Source of the DNA: Monarcha castaneiventris obscurior
Taxonomy: Eukaryota > Chordata > Aves > Passeriformes > Monarchidae
Direction: 5' to 3'
Length of the DNA: 64,000 nt
NCBI GenBank assembly: GCA_026261815.1
Contig: JAMPIT010000258.1
Coordinates: 20,097,132 to 20,161,131, forward strand
Shown: one piece after another, positions 1 to 13,300 of the stretch
How positions within the stretch are numbered: position 1 is the stretch's first letter
Layout of the letters: every line of letters begins with the position of its first letter
Notes under the pieces: generated by a model
Seen by the model: the letters and a program-made list of their open reading frames with translations, nothing else
The model's database searches: none
What the model was told of the DNA's origin: nothing
Translations under genes and position numbers: made by a program

Positions 1-3000
1 GACCTTGGTGTCTGGAGCATTCTAACCCCTAACTATAAAGCTTCTAAAATGTGTAGTCTCCTAGCTTGGACAAACAAGTCCAAGATGTAGGCAAAAAGCC
101 TGTAAAAAGGCAAAAAGAATACAGAAGTCATAAAAAGGTATAAAAGGGGTATAATAGTAAAGGCAAAAAATAATCACAGTATCACCACTATCAAGCCAGT
201 TTGCTTGCAAATTGGACTGGGCTTATCCTATCTGGCCCCACTCTAGGGTGTTCCCACAACTTTGTAAGTCCCCTGATGCATGCAAAGCTGTTATTTAATA
301 TTTTGATATCTTTTTAGATATTCAAGCCAGGTGACAAGCTGCACGATACAAGAAAGTAGTCAATTCATTTTAAATACAGATGCTAGAGCTGCTTTTCTCT
401 ACTTTGTCTCTTTTGCCCCTCAAGATATCTCAAGCTAGTTCCTTGAGGGCTCTGCTGCAATTTCACTTTTTTTTTTGTTGACTTTAATACCTCTGATTTC
501 TCTAAAATTATCCTGCAGTCTATTCTTTCCTTAACTTTGGGATAGCCTCCTGATCCTTTTTTCTTAGTTTTAATACTATCCAACATCTAGTAGCATTAAA
601 GCATTCTGTAAGTCAGCAGCAAGAGAGCATTTAACGTTCAATATTTTCCACATCATCCATTATTTGTTGCCTCTTAAATAACAGACATCCACAAGTTTTT
701 CCTCTGGTTGTAGTGAAATTATTCTCTTTGATTCATGGGCTGTATATTACAGCTAAGAACCTCTATTGCTAAGAACACTTAGACAAAAGCTACCTAGGAA
801 GAGCTCTACTTTAATCTTCAAAACTTTCCTTGATTTGCAAACATTAGAGAGGATTGCCTAACACATTTTTACATTAAGAGCAAAATAAAGAGCACAGACT
901 AAAAATGTGAAAGTCCAAATGCCTGAAAGTAAAAAACCAGAACCATGGACCACTGTCAAATCCTTTAATTGAGTGGTCATTTCCATTAAGTTGTGTATTT
1001 TCCTTTAATTTACTCCATATTACTGTATTTTGTGGCTTTCCCCTGGGGATTTAATTTTGTTCTACCTCAGCCTTGTATAGTATAAAGCATATTTCCAATA
1101 CCATAATTAACTTTTCAGCTACCTATTGCTTTTTCCATCTTCTTTTATCAATGACCCCCAGGTTGCTACACAGAGAAATTTTTGCATGTGATGCTGACAG
1201 AACAGCTTTTCATCAGATCAGGCAGCAGCAGCCAGAACAAGGACATTTTACATTAATGATGAAGGTCCTGACAACAACATTAGAGCCAAATTGTTTACAT
1301 TTACTTTCACCTGCTTTTGATTCTGCTCTTCAGTGTGGTAATTAGGTACACATACACCAATGTGTATGAGTGCCTTTGTAAAAGAACTGAGCCCAAAAAT
1401 ACAACTGGGTTTTGTTAAGTTGGTATGCTTGTTTTTGATTTTTCATCATGCACTCTTTATGGTAACTTCTACCTGGTTGTACTGCCTTTCCATAAAAAAA
1501 GATAATGAAAGCATTAATTACTCCTGGTTTTCAACGGAGCTAGAAACCACATGCATAGTTTGTGGAAGGTAGGAATAGGAGCTGGAAAGGGGAGGTGTTT
1601 TTGAAGAATATGCTTACACATGGTTTATGTGCTTGCCTGTGACAGTACTGCCTGGAGAGGATACAGTACAGCTGTGCACCATAGAGATTCATCAGAGTTC
1701 TTCTTACAAACATAAAATGTACACACATGAAGAAAGGTGTTTCATGTCTGCAATTAGCTATTATTGCTTTCGTGGTCAGTAGAACCCCTCCATTAGGGAT
1801 TTTCTTAGGATAAAGGAAAGGAGAGTTTGGTTCTATATTAGTGAGATGCACAGAATGAGAAAGGAATAATTGCCAGCACTAGTTACTGTTATTTTGAGCA
1901 GTAACTTAAAAGGATAGAAAACAGAATGAGCTGCAGTTTCCTTTTATAGATGAATTGGTTTATAACCAATATTTAGGCAAGATAGAAAATTCCCTTTGCT
2001 TCTCAGTTAATTTTGATCTCACTGGACTGCTTGTACAACACCACCATGCTAATATGAAGAGAGACATCATCTGGTCCATGTAGGCAGAGTACACTTGTCA
2101 GTGTTTATGATTACAGAAGTCAAGCTGCTTTCAAGTCACATTCAGAAACGCTGAAAATGTGTGTCTTTTGATAGCCTGCCAGTAGCGTATAGATATATAA
2201 CCAGTATGGTTACAGCACATCATAAAATTTTATTTCCTGCAGATTTGTCTGCCACAGAACATTTACTCGCTGCCAAAAAGGTAAAAAAATATGCTAACAG
2301 CTCTGGGTTTCCTCTACACACGCTGAAATTTCTGAAACCATCCCTACAGCTACTATTTTTTTCCTTCTTGCAACATTTGATGTACTCTACTTTTGATGTA
2401 TGAGGAGAATTTATCTTTAGAAATGGATTATTTTCATATTGGTATCTAGGGAACAACAGCTTCTGGAGATATGATTTAATTTGGGTCTCCTCCATGAGGC
2501 TTAGGCACGAGCCTGTCGCATGGCACTGCACATCATCTCTTTCTGGAAAGAGCCTTCTCAGGAATGACATTTACATGGTTTATTAGATCCAGGTATTGCT
2601 CCACTCAAGCCTGTTTAAGCAGAAATGAATACAGGGCAGACCCATTGCCAGCTCAGTTGTTTTGAGGTTGCCAAATACAGAGGCTGAGAAGTCTCTCTGG
2701 TGCTATCTAATGGAGCAAGTGTTTTTGTGCCTTGTCTCAGGACTCCTGGTACAGCATCAGAACTCAGCGGAAGCAGGGGCTGAGCAGTGGCCTCAGCTGC
2801 TAAGTGGTAAAAATAATTAGAGACCAATCCAGAGCCACCTTGAACTCAGCACTCCTTTAACTCTGTGGGAGATTTACTTAAGACATCCTGTATCATCAAA
2901 TTGGCTGAAGATTTTTATGGCAAATCTGTTAATAACAGAATCCTTCATACAGTTGGGCATTCCCTCCTACTGTAACATAAAACAGCCCAGGTGTGATCCC

Positions 3001-4479
3001 ACCGCAGATATTGGCAAGCCTGGTGTTTTTACTGCTTTTACTCAGACCATCCCTCAGTGTAAGCAGACAAATCCCCCAGCACTCATGCTGAAAAGTGCAG
3101 GGAAGCTGCACAGCTTGCATCCGTCCAGCACCTGGCTCAATTCTTCCCAGCAAGTGCTGCTGGCCCAGGGTTGAAGAGGAAATAACTCATATTTGATCCT
3201 TATGATCAGGAAGCAAAATTCAGGCCCACAGCAGAGCACAACTCCTGTGCCAGCAAGATGTTGATCTAGTCCTTTTTTATTTGGGGGTTCTCCCAGCACT
3301 GGAGGCTGCCCAATGAAGTCCCCATTCCCCAAGGCAGCCTCAGCAGAGCCCTCCTGCTCCCACAGCCACAGGCCCCTGCAAGGTTGCAGCTCCACAAGAG
3401 CTCACACAGGGCCTTAGGCAGCCCAAGCTCAGCACTGACCCCAGCACCCAGGGCTGCAGGGTCTCCCTCGGTCTCTCCTGACTCCAGGAGCTACCCTGCA
3501 TACACCAAAGCTTTTCCAAGAAGTTCTCTAATGACACTGCACATGGCAGAACAAGCCAGAGTCCCCAGCTGGCTGAGCTCAGGCACTATCTACCAGAGAT
3601 GGCATGGCAGCTCTGATGTACCAACAATACCTGGGGAAACTTTCTGATGCCATGAAGGATTTCTTCAACAACTCTGGCCACACTATAATCCTCTCTTTGC
3701 TAGAGTTTTAATGAAAACGCCCTTCTTTCACTGTATGTGTGGCATAGAACTCTTGGGGAAGGAACATCTCACACAATTTGCTTCTAATTAAATTTTCTTT
3801 CTGTCCAACAAAATGCAGCAAATAAGGTCTGACAGGTAAAGATTTTCCAGTCCTAGATGTTTTTGTGTTGAAAGAAGAAATCCACAGTTCCAAGAAGCCT
3901 GAACAGACAAAACACTCAAAATTACTTCCTAACTCAATGTTTAATTTTAACCTTAAATCTCTCAGTACATTCCACACAGGAAACATCAGAATTATACATT
4001 TAAATGAAATAATTTATTACAATAGATTTCCCAGAGGATGGTATTCTGAGGAAGAAAATGATTAGTTTCAGTGAAAAAACAGCTTCTAGCATTTTTTTTT
4101 CTTAAAAATTCCCAAGCAATTTTAATCAAATAACAGTAATACTACTTCGGAACTCCATTGGTGTGCGTTTGCTTGCTCCCAAGTAAATTGAACGCTCCCA
4201 AGATTACAGGAAGGACAAACCCCCAATTTTTAGCATTCGGAAAAAGAAACAGCAGAAGCCAGTGTGCTCCTGTGACTGCACATGCAGCCACCCCCACACT
4301 GCATCTCCCCACACAGCAATGCACAGCAACACAGTTGTGAGCAACTGCATCCAAGTGAAGTCACACACTCATTTACGTTGAAAAGGCATTTGGCTACTCA
4401 GTAAACATATAAATTATATGTTTCTTTTCTGAGTTAAGTAAAGGTGGCCTGCTCACCTAGCCAAATTTGAATTTAGTGC

Positions 4480-5352
4480 CCAAATCTGGGCGAGACACGC
4501 TATGAAGGATGACCAATTCCACTGTCCAGCTGGAACCCAGAGGGAAGGGGCCTCCATTTATTAGTAGCTGTGTACAATTGAGCTTTACTTGTAAATATAT
4601 ATACAGTGTCAAGGGAAGAGAAGAGTGCTCTGGGTGCTAGGGCCTGGGTAAGCCTCCCCTGCCTCGCTTTAGAGAGGCCCAGGGCCTGTAGCAACTCGGA
4701 GCTCTTCTCCAACCATTTTCCCCACGCTCCCAAAGGAAAACCAATGAACTCTATGACTGCTGCATTTGTAAGATCACGGATTTAAGGGAGAAGGCCTTGA
4801 TATTTTCTTGCCTTCTTGGCAGCAGCCTCTTTTAGAGACAAGTTGTGATGCTCATATGTCACCATCATGTCCACTACGAATGCCTTTTCATCCTTTACAA
4901 AGATCAAGTCCAGCTTATATAATCAGTTTTTCTCATCCTTCACATGTGGCTCCCAGAACACAGTCCAACCCTCCCTCTTAGACTCACAGCTAAGGGTTTC
5001 ACAGATGGAATTATGCCTCTTAATTGTAGCATCTTGAGTGATTGGGCAGTTCCTGATGACATGGGCAGCTGTCTCATAATCAGCAGCGCGGTGCCTGCAA
5101 GATGTACTGCACAAGCCATGCCTACCCTTGCTAGAAATTCACATATGGGGTAGACACTTGCTCTCAACTGCAATGCAGTTAGGAGCTTTCTGTGAGGAAT
5201 GCTGCGGTAATCCACCAGCCACTCATTACTGATGTTATCGTTCTCAAAATTCTCAATACCATGGCCTTGGGCAACCAGATATTTCCACTTGTTGAACTCT
5301 GCTTTCCGCCAATCACAAGGTCTTGGAAAGTGAGTTCGGGAAGGAGAATAAA
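4480..5352 (-). mobile_element. Decayed R2-clade non-LTR retrotransposon, 3' part of ORF (pseudogene)
   Basis: Three minus-strand frames, read in order, reproduce the carboxy end of an R2-type protein. The first (5339 to about 5120) has FPRPCDWRKAEFNKW, a GHGIENFEND segment, NEWLVDYR and LTALQLRASVYP. The second (5114-4926) has a C..R..ETAAHVIRNC zinc-finger remnant of the CX2CX8HX4C type, with the second Cys changed to Arg, then IKRHNSIC and GWTVFWEPHV. The third (about 4919-4503) has LDLIFVKDEKAFVVDMMVTYE and AAAKKARKYQ, matching the restriction-like endonuclease pattern (PDLI...VVD..V.YE...K..KY). It continues with IGFPLGAWGKWLEK and LLQALGLSKARQG, matching the R2 C-terminal block. At least two frameshifts and an in-frame stop (after KYQGLLP) mean it is dead. 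The reverse-transcriptase domain is absent, so the copy is 5'-truncated. The family call rests on motif order recognised by eye. Confidence 0.85.
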
Positions 5353-5394
5353 AATAAAAAAATAAAGTAAAAATAAAATACTTTAAAAATGAAA

Positions 5395-5555
5395 TCCAAC
5401 AATTAACCCAGCACTGCCAAGGCCACCAGCGAACCCTGTCACTAAGGGTTGCAGCTGTATGTAATTTAAATACTGCCAGAGGTCGTTGACCTCACCACTT
5501 TCCCAGGCAGCCCATTCCACCCAGCTAATAATTTTACAATTAAAAAACTAAGAGT
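5395..5555 (-). mobile_element. CR1 LINE 3'-end fragment
   Basis: On the plus strand the text runs from a tccaac start through a cccagcactgccaaggccacc motif and ctttcccaggcagcccattcca. That is the complement of the standard CR1 3' region, so the copy is minus-sense. It is diverged and interrupted. It lies about 40 bp from the R2 relic, separated by an A-rich tract (5346-5394). Confidence 0.7.
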
Positions 5556-6779
5556 CTTTCAATGACAGCTGCAAAAGAAATCCATTGGAAGAGTTTGCAG
5601 CAACGTGGGTGAAAATATTTGTGTCTCTGTCCTGCTAGTGCTTGGAAGGACTCTCATTCACTTCAAAGCCTGCTGTTCTTCCCCCAGGCAACTGGAAATA
5701 TTGACTGATGAGTACAGCTGAGGGCTGGATTCAGGCTCACTTCAGCAAAAATGTGAAAATCAAGTTATTTCAGATTTTATGGTAGAGCCACTGCCCCTTG
5801 GGCACATTTCCCTACAAAAGCTAGGAAGGACTTTCCAAGGACCTCTCTCTGGGTGCAAGCTTTGAACTGGAGCAGAGCTTGGGCCATTGCAACTCCTTTT
5901 GGAATACTTTTAAAGCAACAAAGCTAAGCTTCACATTCAAGGTAATAATGGCCCAAACACAGCAGTGATTTGAGCCTTATGTGTTATTTGCTGCATTATT
6001 TTATGTGCATCAGCTCTGAATGTCTTCTGTCAATATTGCACAATATTTTTGTTTGGTTCAGTGCTCTCCTCATTATGAAAGTACAATAGCATGCACCTAA
6101 TCCCTGCTAGGAAACCTGCTTTACACTCAGACCTCAGAAAGCTATATTTGAGTTGAAAACAATCTCTGTATCTAGGGTTTTCAAAGAGTCATAATATTTC
6201 TATTTTTATTGTCCTTGTGTCTTTTTTACAAATTCCTAAGCACATGCAGAATAAATACATCCAATTCCCTGTAGAGTTTTTCAGTACAATAGGCATTTAT
6301 GACAAGTAAATTGCCAAGAAAACATTTGCAATGCATATAATTTTCATGTGAAATCAGACCTTTAAAATAGAAGTCTTTTTTTTTAGAGTTCCGCAGTTTT
6401 TACAGCAAAAGCTTGAGGAAAGAGTGTTTCCCTTCTGAGAAATAAAGCAATGAGATAATTGCAGGGCTGCTGTGAACCATTTGGCAAAAGCTGCTTGCCA
6501 TATTTGAGATTATCCCTATGGTAGGTTTTACTTTTTCTCATAAACCATAAAGCAGCTATTAGATAAATGGTAATGAATGAGCCTGGAGAAATACCCATAT
6601 TTGGCCATGAAGCCAAAAGAATATTAGTATGTTACTGTTTTACTCTAAGGAGCTAATGGAAAGGCAGATTACCTGAAGGGAAAAAAATGCCTGGATCATG
6701 TTCTGTAGGAAAACAAAATGAGTCTTTACCTGGACATTAACTAAGAATAAAAGACTCAAAGGGAATCGACCTAATTCTC

Positions 6780-6796
6780 TTTTTTTTTTTTTTTTT
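6780..6796 (+). repeat. Poly-T run (17)
   Basis: Uninterrupted T run in intron. Confidence 0.95.
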
Positions 6797-9700
6797 AATA
6801 ATATGACATCCTCTTATGTTTCTAGCTAGAAACTTATAAATATAATGAAGGGAAAAATTCAGAAATGAAAATGGCAGCATCAAAATCAGTACTTTTGAAA
6901 CATTTCCCCTTGAGTTTTCCCTCAAAGTAAGAGAAGACAATTAGAAATCTGGACAGCCTCAGGCCACAGCAAGCAGGCAGCAGTACAGTCTGAGGGGGAG
7001 TTGCACTTCATGAACCAGGAAATTAAAAATAAACAAATAGCTATTAGCACTGGAAAGTGTGGATTTCACACTTTCCAACAGCATATAACATGTGTTGCTA
7101 GCTCCAGGAATTTGTGCAATTATGCTCTATGGTGCAACTGCTCTTTCAGGCCAAAGCAGGGCAGAAAAAGTGATCAGGAAGAGAAGCCAGAAATGCCCTG
7201 AGCACCGAGACAGCTTTTCAGCCACTCTGCTGCAATATAGTCATCACAAATATTAAAATCTGCAACAAATAAAATTTCAAGTATTAAAGATGCTTATTCT
7301 GCAGCGTTCAGTGTTTCACTGACACTCCTGAAGGCTGCTGGTAGAACTACAGCAGCCGGGGTATTCACAAACAGCTACTTTTCATTATGTAGATATGTAG
7401 ATAGATGTAAATATCACCGTCTTTAATTTCAACTGTCAAGCCCTGTGACATTTCTAAATATGCCACTGAACACACTTAGCTACGTAGACCTTTTATAAAA
7501 TATTGAAATTTCTGAAATGTGAATGAATATACTCTCACCCCAGTTAAGAAGAAAGGGTAGCTCTATATTAATAATTGTAATGCACTCATAACTGAATTTG
7601 GTTTTCTATTGCAAATAGCCACTCATATAGTGAGAATTTAACGATGACTCTGATCTTCATTGGGAGTTATATCGAAAAATGTGACAACTTTTCAAACCTA
7701 CACGGAACTATTTGAAGAAACTATTACTATATTCAGTGTTGTGTCACTAAAGAGTCCATATGACCACTGAAAAGATTTCCCTCTCTCTACCCACTCAATA
7801 GCCTGAACATAAATTTAAGAGAAACTACAATAAATTTCTGACATGCCAATACAAGGGTTTTTGTTTAGGCTGTTTGTCCAGTGTTGTGGAATTACTATGA
7901 CTTATTTTGTGCAGATCTGAACTGATATATTTTAATTTTGGGGTTTCACACAGCGGTTATGTAGAGTTTGTTGCTGCTGTCACCTCTTTACCAATTTAAT
8001 AAAATCTAGTAAATTATTAATTAATTAAATTATTAATCATATATTGGGCTCCAGTCTAATCTTAAGACACTATATGAAATCAGAGCATGTTGTAAAACAG
8101 GACATGGGTTTACATGACACCTGGTACTAGTCAGATTATGACAAACATGGGCTATTGTGAGCTACACTTACTGTTCGGAGAGCTCATGAAAGGAGGTCTT
8201 GTGAGACAGCAATGATTTGCACTATTGCTTTTAAAATAATGTGTGCAAAGAACCAAGAGTAGGAAATAATGAGTGGGATTTCTAGAGAAATTGTAGAACA
8301 GAAACCTCTTCTGTAACTGCATTCACAGCCCCACTAACCATTTCTAATGGTTGCACTGACAGGAAAATTGCATGTTCTCGCACTGAATAGGCAATACTAG
8401 ACATGAGCAAAGGCGTGCCTCTGCACATCTCATGAGAAGAAGAAATTACTGTCAAAGTTTGTGAAGCTATTTAAAGTAAAAATGAAATTCTGCTCTAGAG
8501 GAGTCCCGTAAGGGCTACGTTTGCATGGGTAAATGGCAGTGTTTCCACAGTGTGCTAATATGTATGGCTTGACTCCTGTCCCTCTGGATCATCGGAGTAG
8601 TGTGATGTTATTCTTCCAGAAGATGACAGAAAATACTTTAAGTAAAGTCAGCACAGCAAATGGTCACTATTGGTCTAATCCAGAATTAATGTGCCACAAC
8701 TGTGTATGATATTCAGAAGAAAACCAACAAAATTTCCTCTGGGATTTTCCAGGACTAAACTATCCCTTACATTCCGTGCTCAGGTTATGAGAGCATTGTG
8801 CCAGTGACAAAGGTGAAATGTCCACAGCATGTGTTTTCAGACCTTTTGACAAAAATATTGAAAAATACTAACAAAAAACATAAAATGAATGCAAACTAAT
8901 CTGTTATTTGGGTACCTTATGTGTCACTATACTTGTTGTAGACACCAGAGTCATAGTACTTGCATTTATTGGCTAAAAAAAATACCAAAGTAAACCCCAG
9001 CCAGAAAACAGAACCCAGTAAAATCTTTGTCCTATTTAAACAGGATTTTTTTCTGATGTATCTGGATAGGCCATGGGAGGGAAAAGAAAGCAAAACTTTA
9101 ATTTTCCGATTAATATTCTCTGTTATGTGCCTGTGGAGGGCAAAGACCACTGTCTCCCACAACTATTGCAAAACTCCTAATGTTCTAGAGATGTTAGAGC
9201 ACATGAGAAAGAACTAAAACTCATCTTTTCTAAATGCAAGTCCTTCATTTCATTAACACTTTTCCCACTGATAGGTGTGGCTTATTTATTGCTTTGAAAT
9301 CTAGCTTGTTTGGTTTCACACTACAAATCAATAATAAATTCATATATGAATTATTAATCTGCCTTGTTTAATGATACTATTCCACTTCCAAAACCAGGAA
9401 AGCCACTTTTTTTTCCATCCATAGACATGACTTTTTCTTTTAGATATTCCCTTTCTTTTCCCATGCTTTCTGTTTAATATAGATTTTAAGCCAGAAAAGG
9501 TTTAAGCAATTAAATCTTTGCAGAAGATGATAAAATCTTCCAATTAAAAGTAAACTCATATTATGACCTGTGTAGCCTTTTATAATGTACCTTCCTTTAT
9601 TTATTCAGTGGAAGGCTGCTACAGGACAATTTAAGGTGGTACCTACAGTACTTTTTTCTCCCCAAAACCTGAGTCTGTCTCTAGTTATTATGCTCTTCCT

Positions 9701-10334
9701 TGGTTGTGTTCTGCTTCCTCATTTTTCTGTCCCTGTGCTTGGGCTCACTTATAATAATCCATCTTAATTAAAGCTCTCTACATCAGTATTAGGTCAAAAA
9801 GGAAAATGTAAAAAGTGATGGTTAAAAATACACATTTCATTATATTACTGGAGTTTATGTTCTATCAACCCAAACCTCTTTTGCACTGTGGTTAATTTTC
9901 TTTGTTGTAAAGGAAAGCTTCTTCTGGTCCTACTTCGTTTATTATTTTGTTCACTATTGTGCACTGAAGTATTGAAAAAATGAGGTTTTTTTGAGAAAGT
10001 GATTCTGGGAGTATTTGCTTTCTATTTGAAATGTGCAATTTTATAATGTACCTCCCAGCTGGTATAACTGTACCTGCTGTTCAGATTCCCTTCATATCAG
10101 CTTCAGGCAATGGACTTATTTTACTTGTACTCAGCAAAATTTTGAATTTTACTGTGCATCTGGCATGACTCCCTTACTTTTTAAATGGTCTGAGAATGAG
10201 GTGCTTGGATACACAATAAATGGGAAGAGAAATATTTTTCTTATGTTAGGCTACCATGATTACAAGAAAGCTTTTTTTATATAAGAAAATATTTGGGACA
10301 ACTCTTCATAAAGATTTTTTCTTCATATAATTAG

Positions 10335-10375
10335 ACAGTTGATCTTTAATGTCCCTTCCAACCCAAGATATTTTT
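10335..10375 (+). mobile_element. Possible CR1 3'-terminal scrap
   Basis: About 40 bp (gatctttaatgtcccttcca then acccaaga) resembles the plus-sense CR1 terminus, in which gatcttaaaggtcccttcca precedes acccaaac. No flanking CR1 body is recognisable, so this could be chance. Confidence 0.35.
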
Positions 10376-13300
10376 TACCTCTGATACCAACATAATATAA
10401 AAATTTGCTAGCCATGGACAGGATGTAATTTCTAGTAGAAAATACTCTTTTGATGTTCATGATGTAGCACTTATACACTGCTATCATTGTCACAGTGTGG
10501 TGAAAACCAAAAGAATAATAGAAAGAGGTAGACATGAATGACATAAAAAGAGTTAATGCTAAAGGTGGAGTAAAAGCCTTTTTTCAAGCTTGTTAGAATG
10601 GCTTGCCTTTTCTCAGACAGCAATCTCATTTGCTGATAATTGGATAGTGGGTAGAAATTGTTCCTATCATTTCCCACATGAGAGGACTGAACTTGAAAAT
10701 TTATAGGAGGACTGAGCTGACTGTCTATATGCCACATAGCTCTGCACATGAACCAGATATTCCTGTTCCACTGCTACATTCCATACAGCTAGGAAACCTT
10801 CCTGCCACCCTCAGCTCCAGTGGAACTCCCCGGATGCTGAGGTGCACCACAATAATTACCTGGGTTATCCATAGTGGGTCACAGGACAGCCACAAACCAA
10901 ACTGCATAAGCTACTGTGAAATAGCAAAAATCACTTCAGAATACATAAAAGGGAGCCTCATTCTGGAGTTTTCTTCCACTGATAGTTTTCTATTACTTTG
11001 CAGTTTTCTGAGAGATCTCAATCAGAAAAGCTTGTACTTCCAGGATAATACACTGCTTCATTAGTGACTTCACCTGTGTGGAAAGGGAAGGTTAGCTGGA
11101 GAAGGACAGGAGGTTTGTAACACCTCTCAGGTAGAGCAAGCACCTCCTGACCTGTGCAGACAGAATAGTGACCACAATGTAGTTACATACAATTGAAGAA
11201 AAATTATTAGATCACGAGAACTGTTATTGGCCAGTGGAGTAGCTGACTTCAGCACACCCAGCTGTACTCTCTGCATGGAGATGGCATCCCTTTGCAGCCC
11301 AGTTGTCAGGGGCAGATGTTCTGCAAAGCACATTTCTATTAATCAATTCAATATTCCAATGGGACTAAGCAAGAAAGTTTTTCTGGCTCAATTTTTAGCA
11401 GGAAGAAGCACACTTCTGCCCTCAAGAGTATCACTGAATCAGTGTGTGTCAGCTTAGGGAAGGGATTCACTACTCTGTGGAGAATATTGGTGAGCATTGG
11501 AATAATGCAACTACATTCAAATAAATACCTGTCTCCAAAGAAAAGAGCTACTGAAAGAAAAGACCTTGGATGGACATTTTTCCTTGACTGGGGAAAGATA
11601 CAAATATTTCACTGAAGGAAAGTATTTATTAAAAAGTTCTGCAAGAGTGAGTGAGCATAAAGAATTTGAATAGTCTGCAAAGATTATTAAGAGGACCAGA
11701 AGAAAGCTTATTTCTGGATTTTCTCAAAGTCTCATGAAAATTTGGAACCAGGTTTTAAACCAGAGGAAAATGCAGATGAATAAATTCAGGCAATACAAAG
11801 CATGATGGTACAGGAATAGAAAGAGTGTGCCACCCACACTCATTTTTGCAGCTCTGGCTTGGTGGAACTATACACCCTAGGAAGAACACTTTGTAGATGA
11901 AACTGATAAAATTTAGCTTTGCACAAAACTCCAAGTATTCCTACAGAATTTCAGTGGTGTACTTTGATCAGTACTTTCAACAACATAAATTTTGAGGACT
12001 ACTAAATAGAAAATTTACATTAAAAAAATTATATATTTTCCTGCCACCTCTCCCTGATGTAAAAGCAGCAACTAATTCCCTTCCTTTTTCAGTTCAACTA
12101 GCAAAGTGAGAGTAAACCCAGCCAGGAAGCAAACCAAGTAAAGTTAGTGCAAGTGCTCACCATAATTCCCCAATTTCAGCCACCTTGAATAGCAGGGATT
12201 GGCATTTCAGTTGCTACACTTGCAGAAGGAAACAGGTTTATGATCTGCACCATCCCTGCTGACTTCACTGTGGCATTAGGAATTTTTCCCTAGCGCATAG
12301 TTTTTGTCATATACTTGGTCTCTAGCAGAGAAGATTTAAAAGCTCTAAGTAAAGGCTCAAAGGCTTCTGAAATGGTAAGTTTCAAATGAGTCTGAATGGG
12401 GTGTGTTTAAAAGATGTTCACCTACACTAATCCTTTCATGGTGAAAGGATGGGAGCAAAAAAGAGATGATGGGAGAAAATAGAAAGAAGCAGATGTTGAA
12501 AAGATGAACAGTCAATATTAAAGCAGGCAATGGATGCAGACTGCAGCCATGCCAAAGATGGTTTGGCTCCCAGCACTGCACTGTGAGAAAATCAGTTGAT
12601 ATATATCCTTTTTTACTTTTTTCCCATTATATAAGGCCCTTCTCTGACTTTATTTCTTATTTTGAAGGATTTTTTAATGAATCACAATCAAAAGCTTATT
12701 CCTGATCCAGCTTCCATGGGAGTTTGTGCCCAGGCATACTCAGAAGCCCCTCTGTCTATCCATCTGCATGTTAGTTAATGGAAGCTTTTCAAAACCTGGC
12801 TTTGGGTTACCAGTTGTCAGTGCAGATTGAATTGCTGAGGAAAAACTACTGGGAGAGAAATGCGCAGGCAGACATTCAGAAACAGAGGTTTTTTCATGAT
12901 CTGGTTTCTTGACATTGCCCGAACATTGCAAAACAGACACCAGGCAAACAGAGGATTGTCCTAATGCATGAGAACACTGCACTCCACAGAGCTGTTAGAT
13001 CCATCTCCCACATAAGCAATGCCACCACCTCGTGCAGCAAAGGAAAAAGAAAGCAGCTTTTGAAACAAAGCAAAGCAAAGAAACCTTTGGCATGGCAGCC
13101 AGATGTGAGTTCTGCTTTGATACGATAAAGTATAAATTGCGGTGGCACCGGTGTGATCTTTGCAACTAAAACTTTGTAATCTCTGCTTCTATATTCTGCC
13201 TGGAACAACAAAGCTTCTGTTTCCGACTCACTTGGTTTCAGCTGCATTCAATCTGCTTTCTCAACCTTCATATGAATAATACTGCTGCTTCAGGTTTTGC

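Noticed and set aside
10678..11064. 128-residue plus-strand frame as a gene
   Set aside because: There is no recognisable domain and no splice or promoter context. A frame this long is plausible by chance in 64 kb read in six frames.
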